Source: Chelatococcus sp.
Lineage (GTDB): Bacteria > Pseudomonadota > Alphaproteobacteria > Rhizobiales > Beijerinckiaceae
DNA length: 64,000 nt
Assembly (NCBI GenBank): GCA_003248805.1
Contig: QFQY01000029.1
Span: forward strand, 1-64,000
Direction: 5' to 3'
Part shown: positions 43,740-51,120 of the stretch, one piece after another
How positions within the stretch are numbered: the stretch's first letter is position 1
Layout of the letters: every line of letters begins with the position of its first letter
Program-made: the position numbers and the translations under genes
The notes under the pieces: generated by a model
Seen by the model: the letters and a program-made list of their open reading frames with translations, nothing else
The model's database searches: none
What the model was told of the DNA's origin: nothing

Positions 43740-44276
43740 TCAGGCCTGGTTCGACTGCAGGAACCAGAGCGCCTTGTCGAGCATCCGCGAATAGGCGGTC
43801 AGCATGTCGGCCGACCCGGCATCGCCCGCCTCCTCGGCGGAGTCGATTCCCTCCCGTACCGCATTCGCCCCCGCCGCATAGCGCTCGATCAACGCCTCGA
43901 GATGCTCCTGCACGGGCACGATCCCGGTCGGATAGGGCGAGAGCCGGCTCGCCCCGGCGACCGTCTGCGAGGTGCCGAAGGCGATGCCGCCGAGCTGGGC
44001 GATGCGCTCGGCGATGGTGTCGACATGCTCGTCGAGCTGGTCGCGAAAGCCGTCGAGCATGAGATGCACGCCGATGAAGCCCGGCCCCTTCAGGTTCCAG
44101 TGCGCCTGCTTGGTCGCCAGCGCGAGGTCGATGCCGTCGGCGAGGCAGGCGTTCAGCAGCGCCGCGATCTCGGATTTTGCGTTCGAGGCCAGGTCGACCT
44201 TGCTGCTCTTCACGATCTTGGCGGTCGCGCCGGCCGAGGCGCTCTTCCGCGTGGCTTTGGCTGCTGCCTTCTTCAT
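43740..44276 (-). CDS. dps: Dps-family DNA-binding ferritin-like protein
   Basis: 178 residues. Dodecameric mini-ferritin that oxidises and stores iron and protects DNA during starvation or oxidative stress. A Lys/Ala-rich basic N-terminus (residues 1-27, KKAAAKATRKSA) is suited to DNA binding. Ferroxidase ligands by alignment: His59 (QAHWNLKG), His71, Asp86 and Glu90 (HLMLDG and DEHVDTIAER). Start at 44276 with GGGAG 7 nt upstream. Divergent from the PNPOx-type stress gene at 44422; the 145-bp gap should contain both promoters, and both products fit a stress response. Confidence 0.93.
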   Translation of the reverse strand: MKKAAAKATRKSASAGATAKIVKSSKVDLASNAKSEIAALLNACLADGIDLALATKQAHWNLKGPGFIGVHLMLDGFRDQLDEHVDTIAERIAQLGGIAFGTSQTVAGASRLSPYPTGIVPVQEHLEALIERYAAGANAVREGIDSAEEAGDAGSADMLTAYSRMLDKALWFLQSNQA

Positions 44277-44421
44277 CCGAGTCTCCCGGGCGTCGGCGCC
44301 GGCCACCCGGCGTGAGCGGAATACGCGCGAGCGCGGCCGGCGTTCCCTCCTCGCGGCCTGGAACTGGCGGCCTGGAACCGCCGGCCTTCGCGGCGGTTGT
44401 CATGACAGCAGGAGGACGACC

Positions 44422-44907
44422 ATGACCCAACACAGCGACCAGGACCGCGTCTGGAGCCTGATCGAGCGCATCGGCTTTTGCATGATGGTGACGCATGACG
44501 GCGGCACCGACGCCATGCGCGCCCGGCCCATGCACGCCCACCCGAACCGCGACGAGGACGCGATCTATTTCCTGACCGACGTCCGCGACCGCAAGGACGA
44601 GGAGGTCGAGATCAACGACAGCGTCTGCCTGACCTTCGCCGACAACGGCAGCTACGTCTTCGTCTCGGTGAGCGGCTCCGCCAACATCCTCGACGACCGC
44701 GCCAAGGTGCACGACCTCTGGGACGTCGGGGCCCAGGCCTTCTGGGAGAACAAGGACGATCCGAATATCCGCGTCCTGCGCGTCCGGCCCGAGAGCGCCG
44801 AGTTCTGGGACAGCCCGGGCAAGATCGTCTCCGCCGTCAAGATGGCCGCCGCCGCCATCACCGGAACGCGGCCCGATCTCGGCGACAACCGCAAGGTTCG
44901 GCTCTGA
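44422..44907 (+). CDS. Pyridoxamine 5'-phosphate oxidase-like, general stress protein 26 type
   Basis: 161 residues with the split-barrel flavin-binding fold. Typical segments: GFCMMVTHDGGTDAMRARPM (about 18-37), AIYFLTDVRDRKDEEV, VCLTFADNGSYVFVSVSGSA and RVLRVRPESAEFWDSP. Members bind FMN or F420; the substrate here is unknown, and the general-stress branch is not a true PNPOx. An excellent AGGAGG lies 7 nt before the ATG at 44422. Followed 19 nt later by a small gene with its own Shine-Dalgarno, so probably a two-gene operon. Confidence 0.85.
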   Translation: MTQHSDQDRVWSLIERIGFCMMVTHDGGTDAMRARPMHAHPNRDEDAIYFLTDVRDRKDEEVEINDSVCLTFADNGSYVFVSVSGSANILDDRAKVHDLWDVGAQAFWENKDDPNIRVLRVRPESAEFWDSPGKIVSAVKMAAAAITGTRPDLGDNRKVRL

Positions 44908-44926
44908 ACGCCGGAAGGAGAGCACC

Positions 44927-45157
44927 GTGATGAGATTGCTGGTACACGGGCTGGGAGCCTGGATGGCGGCGCAGGCGGCGGATGGACGCTATCCCCGCCC
45001 GGTCGCGGTCGGGCTGTCGATGCTCATCGCGCGTCTCGGCACCCCGACCGTGATGATCGCGCTCGCGGGCCTGGCGCTGAAGAAGCTCGACGAGGCGGGC
45101 GCGTTCAAGGCGGCCCCCGCACGCCGGCGCCGCACCGCGCGAGCGACGCGAGGCTGA
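44927..45157 (+). CDS. Small hypothetical protein
   Basis: 76 residues, unrecognised. A hydrophobic central part (about 28-50, VAVGLSMLIARLGTPTVMIALAGLAL) could be one membrane segment; the C-terminus is strongly basic (ARRRRTARATR). AAGGAG at 44915-44920 fits either GTG at 44927 or the adjacent ATG at 44930. Same strand as and 19 nt after the general stress protein gene, which supports it being real and stress-related. Confidence 0.5.
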   Translation: MMRLLVHGLGAWMAAQAADGRYPRPVAVGLSMLIARLGTPTVMIALAGLALKKLDEAGAFKAAPARRRRTARATRG

Positions 45158-45308
45158 AGCAGAAACCGCCGCGCCCCGTCGAGGGCGCGGTGGATCCGGA
45201 ATGGGCGATAGCCGTCACCGCCCCAGCCGGAGGCGACGAGCGCTATCGAACTTGTCGTGAAGGCGTCAGAGTCTTCGGAAAACGGGATTCCGCGCTTCGG
45301 ACGTTGAC

Positions 45309-45890
45309 TTAGCTGCGGCCTCCGCGGGCCACGCGCTCGATCTCGGCACGGACGAGGCGCTCGACCATCGTCGGCAGATTGTCGTCGAGCCAGGTCTTGA
45401 GCATCGGCCGGAGCATATCCTTGACGAGATCCTCCAGCGTGCGCGCATTGTTGCTCAGCACGGTGTGGGCGAGCTGCCCGAACGCGCTGGCGACCGCCGA
45501 ACTCGCCTGGTCCGAGAGCATCTGCGACATGTCCACCGCAGCGGCGGCGGGGGCCGGCGGCTCCTGCAGCGGCGCAGCGGGCGGCGGGGGTGGAGGCGGC
45601 GCGACGACGACCGGCTCGGGCTCGGCAAGCTCGAGGAATTCGATATCGCTGGACGCAGGCTCGGCCGGCTCGGGCGACGAGACGAGCGCCGCTTCGGTTC
45701 CGAGATCGAGAACGTCGTCCTCGACGGCCTCCGGCTCCGCCGCCACCACGGGCTGCGGCTCCGGTTCCGGTTGCGGCTCGGCAGCCTCCGGCGCATCGGC
45801 CGGCTTGGCTTCGTCGTCCGAGATGATCCGCCGGATGGAGGCGAGAATCTCCTCCATCGACGGTTCGTTGGGCTTGGGTTGCGCGCTCAT
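45309..45890 (-). CDS. popZ: Cell-pole organizing protein PopZ (DUF2497)
   Basis: 193 residues. The N-terminal conserved helix PSMEEILASIRRIISDDE (about 10-27) binds partner proteins. A long acidic, Pro-rich disordered middle (about 30-125, runs of PEPEP and eight consecutive Pro) follows. Two C-terminal helices drive self-assembly (ARTLEDLVKDMLRPMLKTWL, then MVERLVRAEIERVAR). In Caulobacter PopZ tethers the ParB-origin complex at the pole; in Agrobacterium it marks the growing pole. Start at 45890 (MSAQPKPNEPS). Followed upstream by tolC and pcm in the order usual for the class, but separated from valS by dps and stress genes. Confidence 0.92.
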   Translation of the reverse strand: MSAQPKPNEPSMEEILASIRRIISDDEAKPADAPEAAEPQPEPEPQPVVAAEPEAVEDDVLDLGTEAALVSSPEPAEPASSDIEFLELAEPEPVVVAPPPPPPPAAPLQEPPAPAAAAVDMSQMLSDQASSAVASAFGQLAHTVLSNNARTLEDLVKDMLRPMLKTWLDDNLPTMVERLVRAEIERVARGGRS

Positions 45891-46036
45891 CTCGGGACCG
45901 GACCACTCGAACACCGGGCGCGTCGACAGAATCGGCGCCGCTCCCTTCCGAGTATTTCACGCAGGCGCAGGCAGACAAGGCGGGACACCGCCCCGCCCAC
46001 AACAGAATTCAGCCCTGTTGCCGGAAAGCCGCCGCT

Positions 46037-47470
46037 TCAGCGCCCGTCGGGCGTCTGCGTGCCCCAGAGCAGGCCCTTGACCTGATCGTAATGGCGGCGG
46101 GCGTCGTAGAGCTCGGTCTTCAGCTTCAACGTATCGGCCGAAAGGCGGCCGATCGCCGAAAGCACGGAGTAGGAGGCGACGACGCGGTCACGCTGGGCAG
46201 TCACCAGCGTCGAACGCGCGCTGACGAGTTCCTGCTGGGCGTTGAGCACGTCGAGCGTCGTCCGCTGGCCGACCTTCGCTTCCTCACGCACGCCGGCGAG
46301 AGCGGTCTCGGCCGCCTGGACCTGCGCCTGCGCGGCGATGATCTGCGCCTTGGCCGCTTCCAGCCCGCCCCAGGCCGAAACGACAGCGGCACGAACGGTG
46401 TCGCGCTGGGTGTCGACCTCGATGCGACGCTGCCCGGCCGTCTCCTTGGCCTGGCGCGTGCGCGAATAGACCTGACCGCCCTCGTAGATCGGAATGGTCA
46501 GCGTGCCGACGACGCTCGCGCTGGTGCGCTGGTCGCCATAGATATTCGTGTCGTAGCGCTGGGAGACGAGGCCGCGAACGCCGACGACGGGGTAGAGATC
46601 GGCTTCCGTGACCTTCACCTGCAGTTCCGCGGCATCGACGCCGTGCAGCGCCGCGACGATCGCCGGATGCCCCGTCAGCGCGATCTCCAGCGCCGCGGGC
46701 AGAGCCTTCGGCAGAAGGTTCTCGACCGGCCGGCCCGGCGCCAGCTTGCGCGGCTCGGCGCCGATATTCTGGCGATAGCGCGCGATCGACGTCTTGAGGT
46801 TCGATTCGGCCAGGATCACCTGGGAGCGGGCGGAGGAAAGCCGGGCCTCGGCCTGGGCGACGTCGGTGCGCGTGACTTCGCCGACCTGAAATCGGTCCTG
46901 CGTCTGGCGCAGCTGCTCCTCGAGAACCTCGACGTTGTTGCGGTTGAGGTTCAGGATCGCCGTGTCGCGCAGCACGTTCATATAGGACGTGGCGCCGTCG
47001 AGCAGCACGTTCTGCTCGGTGTTGCGCAGGGTCGCACGTGCGCCGAGCACCTGCGATTCGGCCTGGCTGACCGAGCTGCGCGTCTTGCCGCTGTCGAAAA
47101 TGTTCTGGTCGATCTGGACGCCGGCACCGCGCGGGCCGAGCCGCGAGGTCGAGCGGCCGTTGAGGTTCGTGGAACCTCCGGCGAAGGCGGGCGTTTCGGA
47201 ATCGAGGATGCTCGCGCCGATATCGGCCGAGGCGGTGATTCGGGGACGGTAGCCGGAGAGAGCCTGCGGAACGTTCTCGTTGGTCGCCCGCACGGCGGCG
47301 CGCTGGGCGTTCAGCGTCGGGTTGCCGCCATAGGCGCGCGCCAACGCTGCTTCCATCGTCTGAGCGCTGACGGTGGCCGGGGCCCCCGTCGCCAGAATGG
47401 CTGCCAATACGGCGGCCACGCCGAAACCTAGCGCCTTATCGTTCTTCCGTGATGTCACCGGACGCCTCAT
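46037..47470 (-). CDS. tolC: TolC-family outer membrane efflux protein
   Basis: About 477 residues. Outer-membrane channel for type I secretion and RND efflux. Signal peptide in the first 36 residues (KALGFGVAAVLAAILATGAPATVSAQ). The mature part starts TMEAALARAYGGNPTLNAQRAAV, typical of the TolC type I secretion branch. Two similar halves have long helices with GEVTRTDVAQAEARLSSAR in the first and VGQRTTLDVLNAQQELVSAR in the second. The start is uncertain: ATG at 47470 (MRRPVTSRK) gives a normal signal peptide, while ATG at 47497 would add nine residues. Lies 150 nt after pcm on the same strand. Confidence 0.92.
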   Translation of the reverse strand: MRRPVTSRKNDKALGFGVAAVLAAILATGAPATVSAQTMEAALARAYGGNPTLNAQRAAVRATNENVPQALSGYRPRITASADIGASILDSETPAFAGGSTNLNGRSTSRLGPRGAGVQIDQNIFDSGKTRSSVSQAESQVLGARATLRNTEQNVLLDGATSYMNVLRDTAILNLNRNNVEVLEEQLRQTQDRFQVGEVTRTDVAQAEARLSSARSQVILAESNLKTSIARYRQNIGAEPRKLAPGRPVENLLPKALPAALEIALTGHPAIVAALHGVDAAELQVKVTEADLYPVVGVRGLVSQRYDTNIYGDQRTSASVVGTLTIPIYEGGQVYSRTRQAKETAGQRRIEVDTQRDTVRAAVVSAWGGLEAAKAQIIAAQAQVQAAETALAGVREEAKVGQRTTLDVLNAQQELVSARSTLVTAQRDRVVASYSVLSAIGRLSADTLKLKTELYDARRHYDQVKGLLWGTQTPDGR

Positions 47471-47620
47471 ATGCGGACTGGAGTCGCGCCTAGGCATCGC
47501 CCCAGCCTCGGCATTCAATAATCCATTCATAGCTGCAGCGAGGTTAACCGCCAACCTCGCCCCGGCTCGAAGGACTGGATTATCCGCCGCACTGCCACAA
47601 AAATGCGACACCCGGCGAAT

Positions 47621-48253
47621 TCAGAACACGAATTCGGCCGGCTTGCGGAATTCGCTCAGAACGGGCGCCGCGGCATCGAAAACCGGCCGGCCCGACACGC
47701 TGGCGCCCGACTTCCGGTAGAGCTTCACCCGCGCGGAGCGCCCTGCGCCCTCGACGACGACGAGCCGGCCGCCCTCGCGCAGAAGCGCGAACAGCGTCTC
47801 GGGAACTACCTCGCATGCGCCGCCCACGAGAACGACGTCGAACGATTCGCCGGCCGGGCGCTTCGCCGTCACGGACACGCCGGTGCCCTGCAGAGCCTTT
47901 TCGGCCAGGGAGAGCGCTTCCGAATCGGTTTCCCAGAGCGTCGCATGCGCTCCCATCCGGGCCATCAGCGCGGCGCCATAGCCGCTGCCGCCGCCATACT
48001 CGAGCGCATCCTCGCCCTCGGCGACGTCGAGCGTCTGGATCATCCGCGCGACGACCATGGGGGCCATCAGCGCGCGGCCCGTGCCGGGCAGCGGCACGGC
48101 CTGATCGAGATAGGCCAGATGGGACAGATCGGCCGGAAGGAACGCTTCCCGCGGCACTTCGTCGGCCGCCGTCAGGACCGCACGGTCGGTGACGTCATAG
48201 GTCCGAAGCTGGCAGTCGACCATCATGTGGCGCAGCCCGTCGAAGCCATCCAT
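47621..48253 (-). CDS. pcm: Protein-L-isoaspartate O-methyltransferase family protein
   Basis: 210 residues. SAM-dependent methyltransferase of the PCMT family, which repairs isoaspartyl residues in aged proteins. Motifs: MVDCQLRTYDVTDRAVLTA (usual MVxxQLRxRG region), VPREAFLP, and motif I ALEYGGGSGYGAALMA, slightly different from the common EIGTGSGY. AEKALQGTGV follows. This short rhizobial branch always sits beside tolC, and its true substrate is not established. Start at 48253 (MDGFDGLRHMMVDC); MMVDC further in is an alternative. First gene of pcm-tolC-popZ. Confidence 0.82.
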   Translation of the reverse strand: MDGFDGLRHMMVDCQLRTYDVTDRAVLTAADEVPREAFLPADLSHLAYLDQAVPLPGTGRALMAPMVVARMIQTLDVAEGEDALEYGGGSGYGAALMARMGAHATLWETDSEALSLAEKALQGTGVSVTAKRPAGESFDVVLVGGACEVVPETLFALLREGGRLVVVEGAGRSARVKLYRKSGASVSGRPVFDAAAPVLSEFRKPAEFVF

Positions 48254-48467
48254 GTCCCGAAATCTCCATATCGCCGTCGTCGAGCGAACGGGCCGGCGAC
48301 GAGCCGCACCGTCCATGCGGGCGGACGCGGTCCATTCGCACCCGCTCGCCCGTTACGGCTTTCTGTTCGAGACGGCGCCAAAAGGCAATATGTGCGGCGC
48401 AATACGGCGCACCTGCCGCGCTCCGAGAGAGCGTGAACGCCGATGCGTCCGACGATGCGGGAGAATT

Positions 48468-48596
48468 TGGAGGCCTCGCCCGGAATCGAACCGGGGTGCA
48501 AGGATTTGCAGTCCTCTGCGTAACCACTCCGCCACGAGGCTCGAACCGGGGTGCAAGGATTTGCAGTCCTCTGCGTAACCACTCCGCCACGAGGCC
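48468..48596 (-). tRNA. tRNA-Cys (GCA) with a 55-bp internal tandem duplication
   Basis: Minus-strand reading begins at 48596 with acceptor strand GGCCTCG and ends with CGAGGCC, discriminator T and encoded CCA (48470-48468). The D arm, the anticodon arm with GCA (GACTGCAAATC) and the T arm are visible. An intact tRNA would be 74 nt; this locus is 129 nt because 55 nt (48486-48540) are repeated exactly at 48541-48595. The downstream copy (48541 to 48468) is complete and 74 nt long, but its first base is A, giving an A1-C72 mismatch. The upstream copy lacks the end of the T arm and the 3' acceptor strand. Possibly functional if processed at 48541, or an assembly artefact. Confidence 0.85.
48486..48595. 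repeat. Exact 55-bp tandem duplication inside tRNA-Cys
   Basis: Unit 1 is 48486-48540 and unit 2 is 48541-48595. Both begin TCGAACCGGGGTGCAAGGAT and end CCACGAGGC, with no differences between them. The flanks differ: GGAA before the first unit and CTTCC after the second. Confidence 0.95.
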
Positions 48597-48633
48597 TTCC
48601 GCGAGCCGCGCCGTCGGCGCCAGCCCGGTGCCG

Positions 48634-48662
48634 GCTATAGCCAGATGCCGGCCCGACCGCAA
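48634..48662 (-). promoter_or_regulatory. Probable sigma-70 promoter of tRNA-Cys
   Basis: On the minus strand TTGCGG (48662-48657), 17-bp spacer, TATAGC (48639-48634). The tRNA would begin about 30 nt after the expected transcription start. The spacing is ideal, and the -35 box resembles that of the divergent tRNA-Asn promoter. Confidence 0.5.
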
Positions 48663-48712
48663 CCCGCCAGTCGCAATCCGCTAGCGATCCACCGCAAGTC
48701 GCTTTTCGGGGC

Positions 48713-48741
48713 TTGCGCTGGCGCAACTGCATCGCTATTAC
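48713..48741 (+). promoter_or_regulatory. Probable sigma-70 promoter of tRNA-Asn
   Basis: TTGCGC (48713-48718), 17-bp spacer, TATTAC (48736-48741), with the tRNA starting at 48754. This leaves a 5' leader of about 5-6 nt. Confidence 0.6.
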
Positions 48742-48753
48742 CCCGGCCACCGT

Positions 48754-48828
48754 TCCCGGATAGCTCAGCGGTAGAGCAATCGACTGTTAATCGATTGGTC
48801 GCAGGTTCGAATCCTGCTCCGGGAGCCA
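48754..48828 (+). tRNA. tRNA-Asn (GTT)
   Basis: 75 nt including encoded CCA (48826-48828). Acceptor TCCCGGA (48754-48760) pairs with TCCGGGA (48818-48824), discriminator G. D arm GCTCAGCGGTAGAGC, anticodon arm CGACTGTTAATCG with anticodon GTT, and T arm GCAGGTTCGAATCCTGC are all well formed. Confidence 0.97.
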
Positions 48829-48838
48829 GCAAATTCAA

Positions 48839-48872
48839 GGGCTCGGGCGACACGTCGCCCGAGCCCTTTTTT
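48839..48872 (+). terminator. Intrinsic terminator of tRNA-Asn
   Basis: Perfect 12-bp stem GGGCTCGGGCGA / TCGCCCGAGCCC with loop CACG, followed by six T (48867-48872). Lies 10 nt after the tRNA. Confidence 0.95.
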
Positions 48873-48958
48873 CGTTCGTTTTCGTCATGCCGCCCCCCCT
48901 CCTCGCTGCGTGCCGCGAAGGGCCGGGAGGGGGAAAACGCCGCGCGTCGCTTTCGCGC

Positions 48959-49240
48959 TCAGTACGGAACGACGTATCCGACGCAGCGCGCTTCCCCGCG
49001 CCTGGGGTTCATCACCTCGAAAGCGGGAAGCTGGCAGTTGTTTCCCGGAGCCACGCCTCCCTTGAGCTCGATGACGCCGCCATTATTGGGACGGATCTTG
49101 CGATAGGTCCTGATCCAGCCGCCCGAATAGTGCTGCCCGACGACCTGCCAGTCCCCGGCCGTGACGGGCGGGCTGGCGAGCGGAAGCGAGAGCGCAAAGG
49201 CGCTCGCGCCACCGGCGAGGCCCCTGGCGATTCGCGCCAT
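48959..49240 (-). CDS. Small secreted hypothetical protein
   Basis: 93 residues, family not recognised. Signal peptide about 1-28 (ARGLAGGASAFALSLPLASPPVTA). The mature part of about 65 residues begins GDWQVVGQHYSGGWIRTYRK and contains two Cys (NNCQLPAFEV and ARCVGYVVPY), probably disulfide-bonded. The start at 49240 is chosen because a signal peptide follows at once; ATG at 49300 would add 20 charged residues. Isolated between the tRNA-Asn terminator and the divergent LysR gene. Confidence 0.55.
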   Translation of the reverse strand: MARIARGLAGGASAFALSLPLASPPVTAGDWQVVGQHYSGGWIRTYRKIRPNNGGVIELKGGVAPGNNCQLPAFEVMNPRRGEARCVGYVVPY

Positions 49241-49475
49241 GATCGAATTTTCGCGTTGCGGTCGCGAGCCGTCGTCCGTTTTTGGCGCGTTCTGTCTCAT
49301 CGAGGCACATCCAGCTTTACGATGCGCCGGGACCGGCAATCGCCGCGCCAGCGCTGCGCGGGTCGCGGCCTCGCCACAAGCCCGCCGCTCCCGCTTGCCT
49401 GCCGGGCGCCGCAGCGGCAATCGTGCAGCGCGGCGCCACGCCGTAGGCACAGCGTCCAGCCGGAGCGGCACGGCC

Positions 49476-50390
49476 ATGATCATCCGCCAGCTCGTCTATC
49501 TCGACGCGCTCGCCCGCGAGCGGCATTTCCGGCGCGCCGCCGAGGCCTGCCACGTCTCGCAGCCGACGCTGTCCGCGGCTATCGCCCAGCTCGAGGACGA
49601 ACTCGGCGTGCTGATCGTCGAGCGGGGACGCCGCTACCAGGGCCTGACCAAGGAGGGCGAAGCCGTCCTCGCCCATGCCCGCAGGATCCTCGCCGAATCC
49701 GAGCTGATGAAGGAATCCATCGCCGAGCTGCGGGAGGGAATCAGCGGCCGCATCAGGCTGGGCGCGATTCCGACCGCGCTGCCGATGGTGGCGCACCTCA
49801 CCTCGCCGTTCTCGGAGCGCTATCCGCAGGTCTCGCTGACCGTGCTCTCGCTCACCTCGGACGAGATCCAGACGCGAATCGACAATTTCGAGCTTGATGT
49901 CGGCCTGACCTATCTCGACACCGAGCCGCTGGAGCGCATCGTCTCCAAGCCGATCTACCAGGAAGCCTATGTGCTGCTGACGCGGGAAGACGGCCCGCTC
50001 GGCGAACGGGACAGCATCTCCTGGTCCGAGGCCGCCGAACTCAAGCTCTGCCTGCTGACGAGCGACATGCAGAACCGGCGCATCATTGACGGCATCTTCC
50101 GCTCGGTCGGAGCCTCGCCGCGCCCCGCGATCGAGACCAACTCCATCTTCAACCTCTGCTCCCATGCCGGCATCCAGGGCGTCGCCAGCATCGTCTCGCT
50201 GCAACTGCTCGAGTTCTTCGGCGTGCCGCTCGGCACCAAGGCCCTGCCGCTCGTGGACCCCGACGCACGGCGCACGATCGGCCTCATCGTCGCCGACAGA
50301 CAGCCGCTCGCGCCCCTGGCGCGCAACCTGATGATGATGTCGCGCGCCATCTCCGACGCCGGCCTGCCGCGCCGCCCGATCATCCGATAG
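49476..50390 (+). CDS. LysR-family regulator next to the formate dehydrogenase operon
   Basis: 304 residues. The N-terminal winged helix-turn-helix (MIIRQLVYLDALARERHFRR, then CHVSQPTLSAAIAQLEDELG) is standard LysR. The effector domain (about 90-300) contains ISGRIRLGAIPTALPMVAHL and two subdomains. Same strand and directly upstream of fdsG with 247 bp between. Such regulators control fds operons in other proteobacteria (FdsR in Cupriavidus and relatives). Three ATAG-N7-CTA(T/G) dyads in the gap fit a LysR-type binding region. Formate or a related acid is the likely effector, by inference only. Confidence 0.85.
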   Translation: MIIRQLVYLDALARERHFRRAAEACHVSQPTLSAAIAQLEDELGVLIVERGRRYQGLTKEGEAVLAHARRILAESELMKESIAELREGISGRIRLGAIPTALPMVAHLTSPFSERYPQVSLTVLSLTSDEIQTRIDNFELDVGLTYLDTEPLERIVSKPIYQEAYVLLTREDGPLGERDSISWSEAAELKLCLLTSDMQNRRIIDGIFRSVGASPRPAIETNSIFNLCSHAGIQGVASIVSLQLLEFFGVPLGTKALPLVDPDARRTIGLIVADRQPLAPLARNLMMMSRAISDAGLPRRPIIR

Positions 50391-50436
50391 GCTTTGCCTA
50401 GGCCCCGCGACCGGCCACGAGATAGCTCTAGCCTAT
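50387..50436. promoter_or_regulatory. Two ATAG-N7-CTA(T/G) dyads after the LysR gene
   Basis: ATAG-GCTTTGC-CTAG (50387-50401) begins within the lysR stop codon, and ATAG-CTCTAGC-CTAT (50422-50436) follows with a centre-to-centre distance of 35 bp. ATAG-N7-CTAT is a classic binding pattern for LysR-type regulators. The first site has one mismatch. Confidence 0.5.
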
Positions 50437-50522
50437 GGATTGGCGGAGCATCGCGGATGACGCAGCGCAAAAAATCGGAAAGCACCGCACGGGCGGCCGC
50501 TTCGCGCGTCGCCGAAGGGCTC

Positions 50523-50563
50523 AATTGATAGTTTTTGACTATCAATTATTCGGAACAAACGAT
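50523..50563 (+). promoter_or_regulatory. LysR-type operator and probable fds promoter
   Basis: Perfect 10-bp inverted repeat AATTGATAGT / ACTATCAATT (50523-50532 and 50538-50547), containing ATAG-N7-CTAT. The right arm overlaps a possible -35 TTGACT (50535-50540), followed 17 bp later by a poor -10 AACGAT (50558-50563). Such a weak promoter overlapping the box fits control by the adjacent LysR protein. fdsG starts at 50638. Confidence 0.6.
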
Positions 50564-50637
50564 TTGAAATAGCCCCCGGCGGGCCCCACCTTTTCCGGCA
50601 GCAGGAAGACGGCGTAGCCGCACCGCACGGAGGAAAG

Positions 50638-51120
50638 ATGGCAGCCTATCCCGCCTGGGACCCCGACAATGCGCGCGCGATCATCGTGGAGCTTTCTCAT
50701 CTCGAAGGCGCGGCGCTGCCGATCCTGCACGCGCTGCAGGATGCGTTCGGGCATATCGATCCGCAGGCAGTCCCGCTGATCGCCGAGGCGCTGAACCTCT
50801 CGCGCGCCGAGGTTCACGGCACCATCTCCTTCTATCACGAGTTTCGGACCTCCCCGCCCGCCCGCCGGATCGTGAAGCTCTGCCGGGCCGAGGCCTGCCA
50901 GGCGCTGGGTTGCGAGGAGGTGGTCGAGGCGCTGTCACGCGAGCATGGGATCGCGGTCGACGGCCATGACGATCCCGACCTCGCGGTCGAGACGGTCTAC
51001 TGCCTCGGCAACTGCGCGCTGGGCCCTTCAGCGCTCGTCGATGGCGAGCTTTTCGGCCGGCTCGACGCGGGCGCCGTAGCGGCGCTGTGCGGCAAAGCCG
51101 CCGCAGGAAGCCGGCCATGA
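50638..51120 (+). CDS. fdsG: NAD-dependent formate dehydrogenase gamma subunit
   Basis: 160 residues. NuoE-like thioredoxin-fold [2Fe-2S] subunit of the soluble Mo-containing formate dehydrogenase. Ligands are visible in the LCRAEACQALGC stretch (Cys near 82 and 87) and YCLGNC (near 122 and 126). Electrons pass between FdsB and FdsA clusters. Start at 50638 with GGAGGAAAG directly upstream. The stop overlaps the fdsB start (ATGA). First gene of fdsGBA-fdhD-fdsD. Distinct from the nuoE in this window, which has a long tail. Confidence 0.95.
   Translation: MAAYPAWDPDNARAIIVELSHLEGAALPILHALQDAFGHIDPQAVPLIAEALNLSRAEVHGTISFYHEFRTSPPARRIVKLCRAEACQALGCEEVVEALSREHGIAVDGHDDPDLAVETVYCLGNCALGPSALVDGELFGRLDAGAVAALCGKAAAGSRP

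Noticed and set aside
48486..48595. CRISPR-like direct repeats
   Set aside because: Two adjacent copies without a spacer, falling exactly within tRNA-Cys; this is a tandem duplication.
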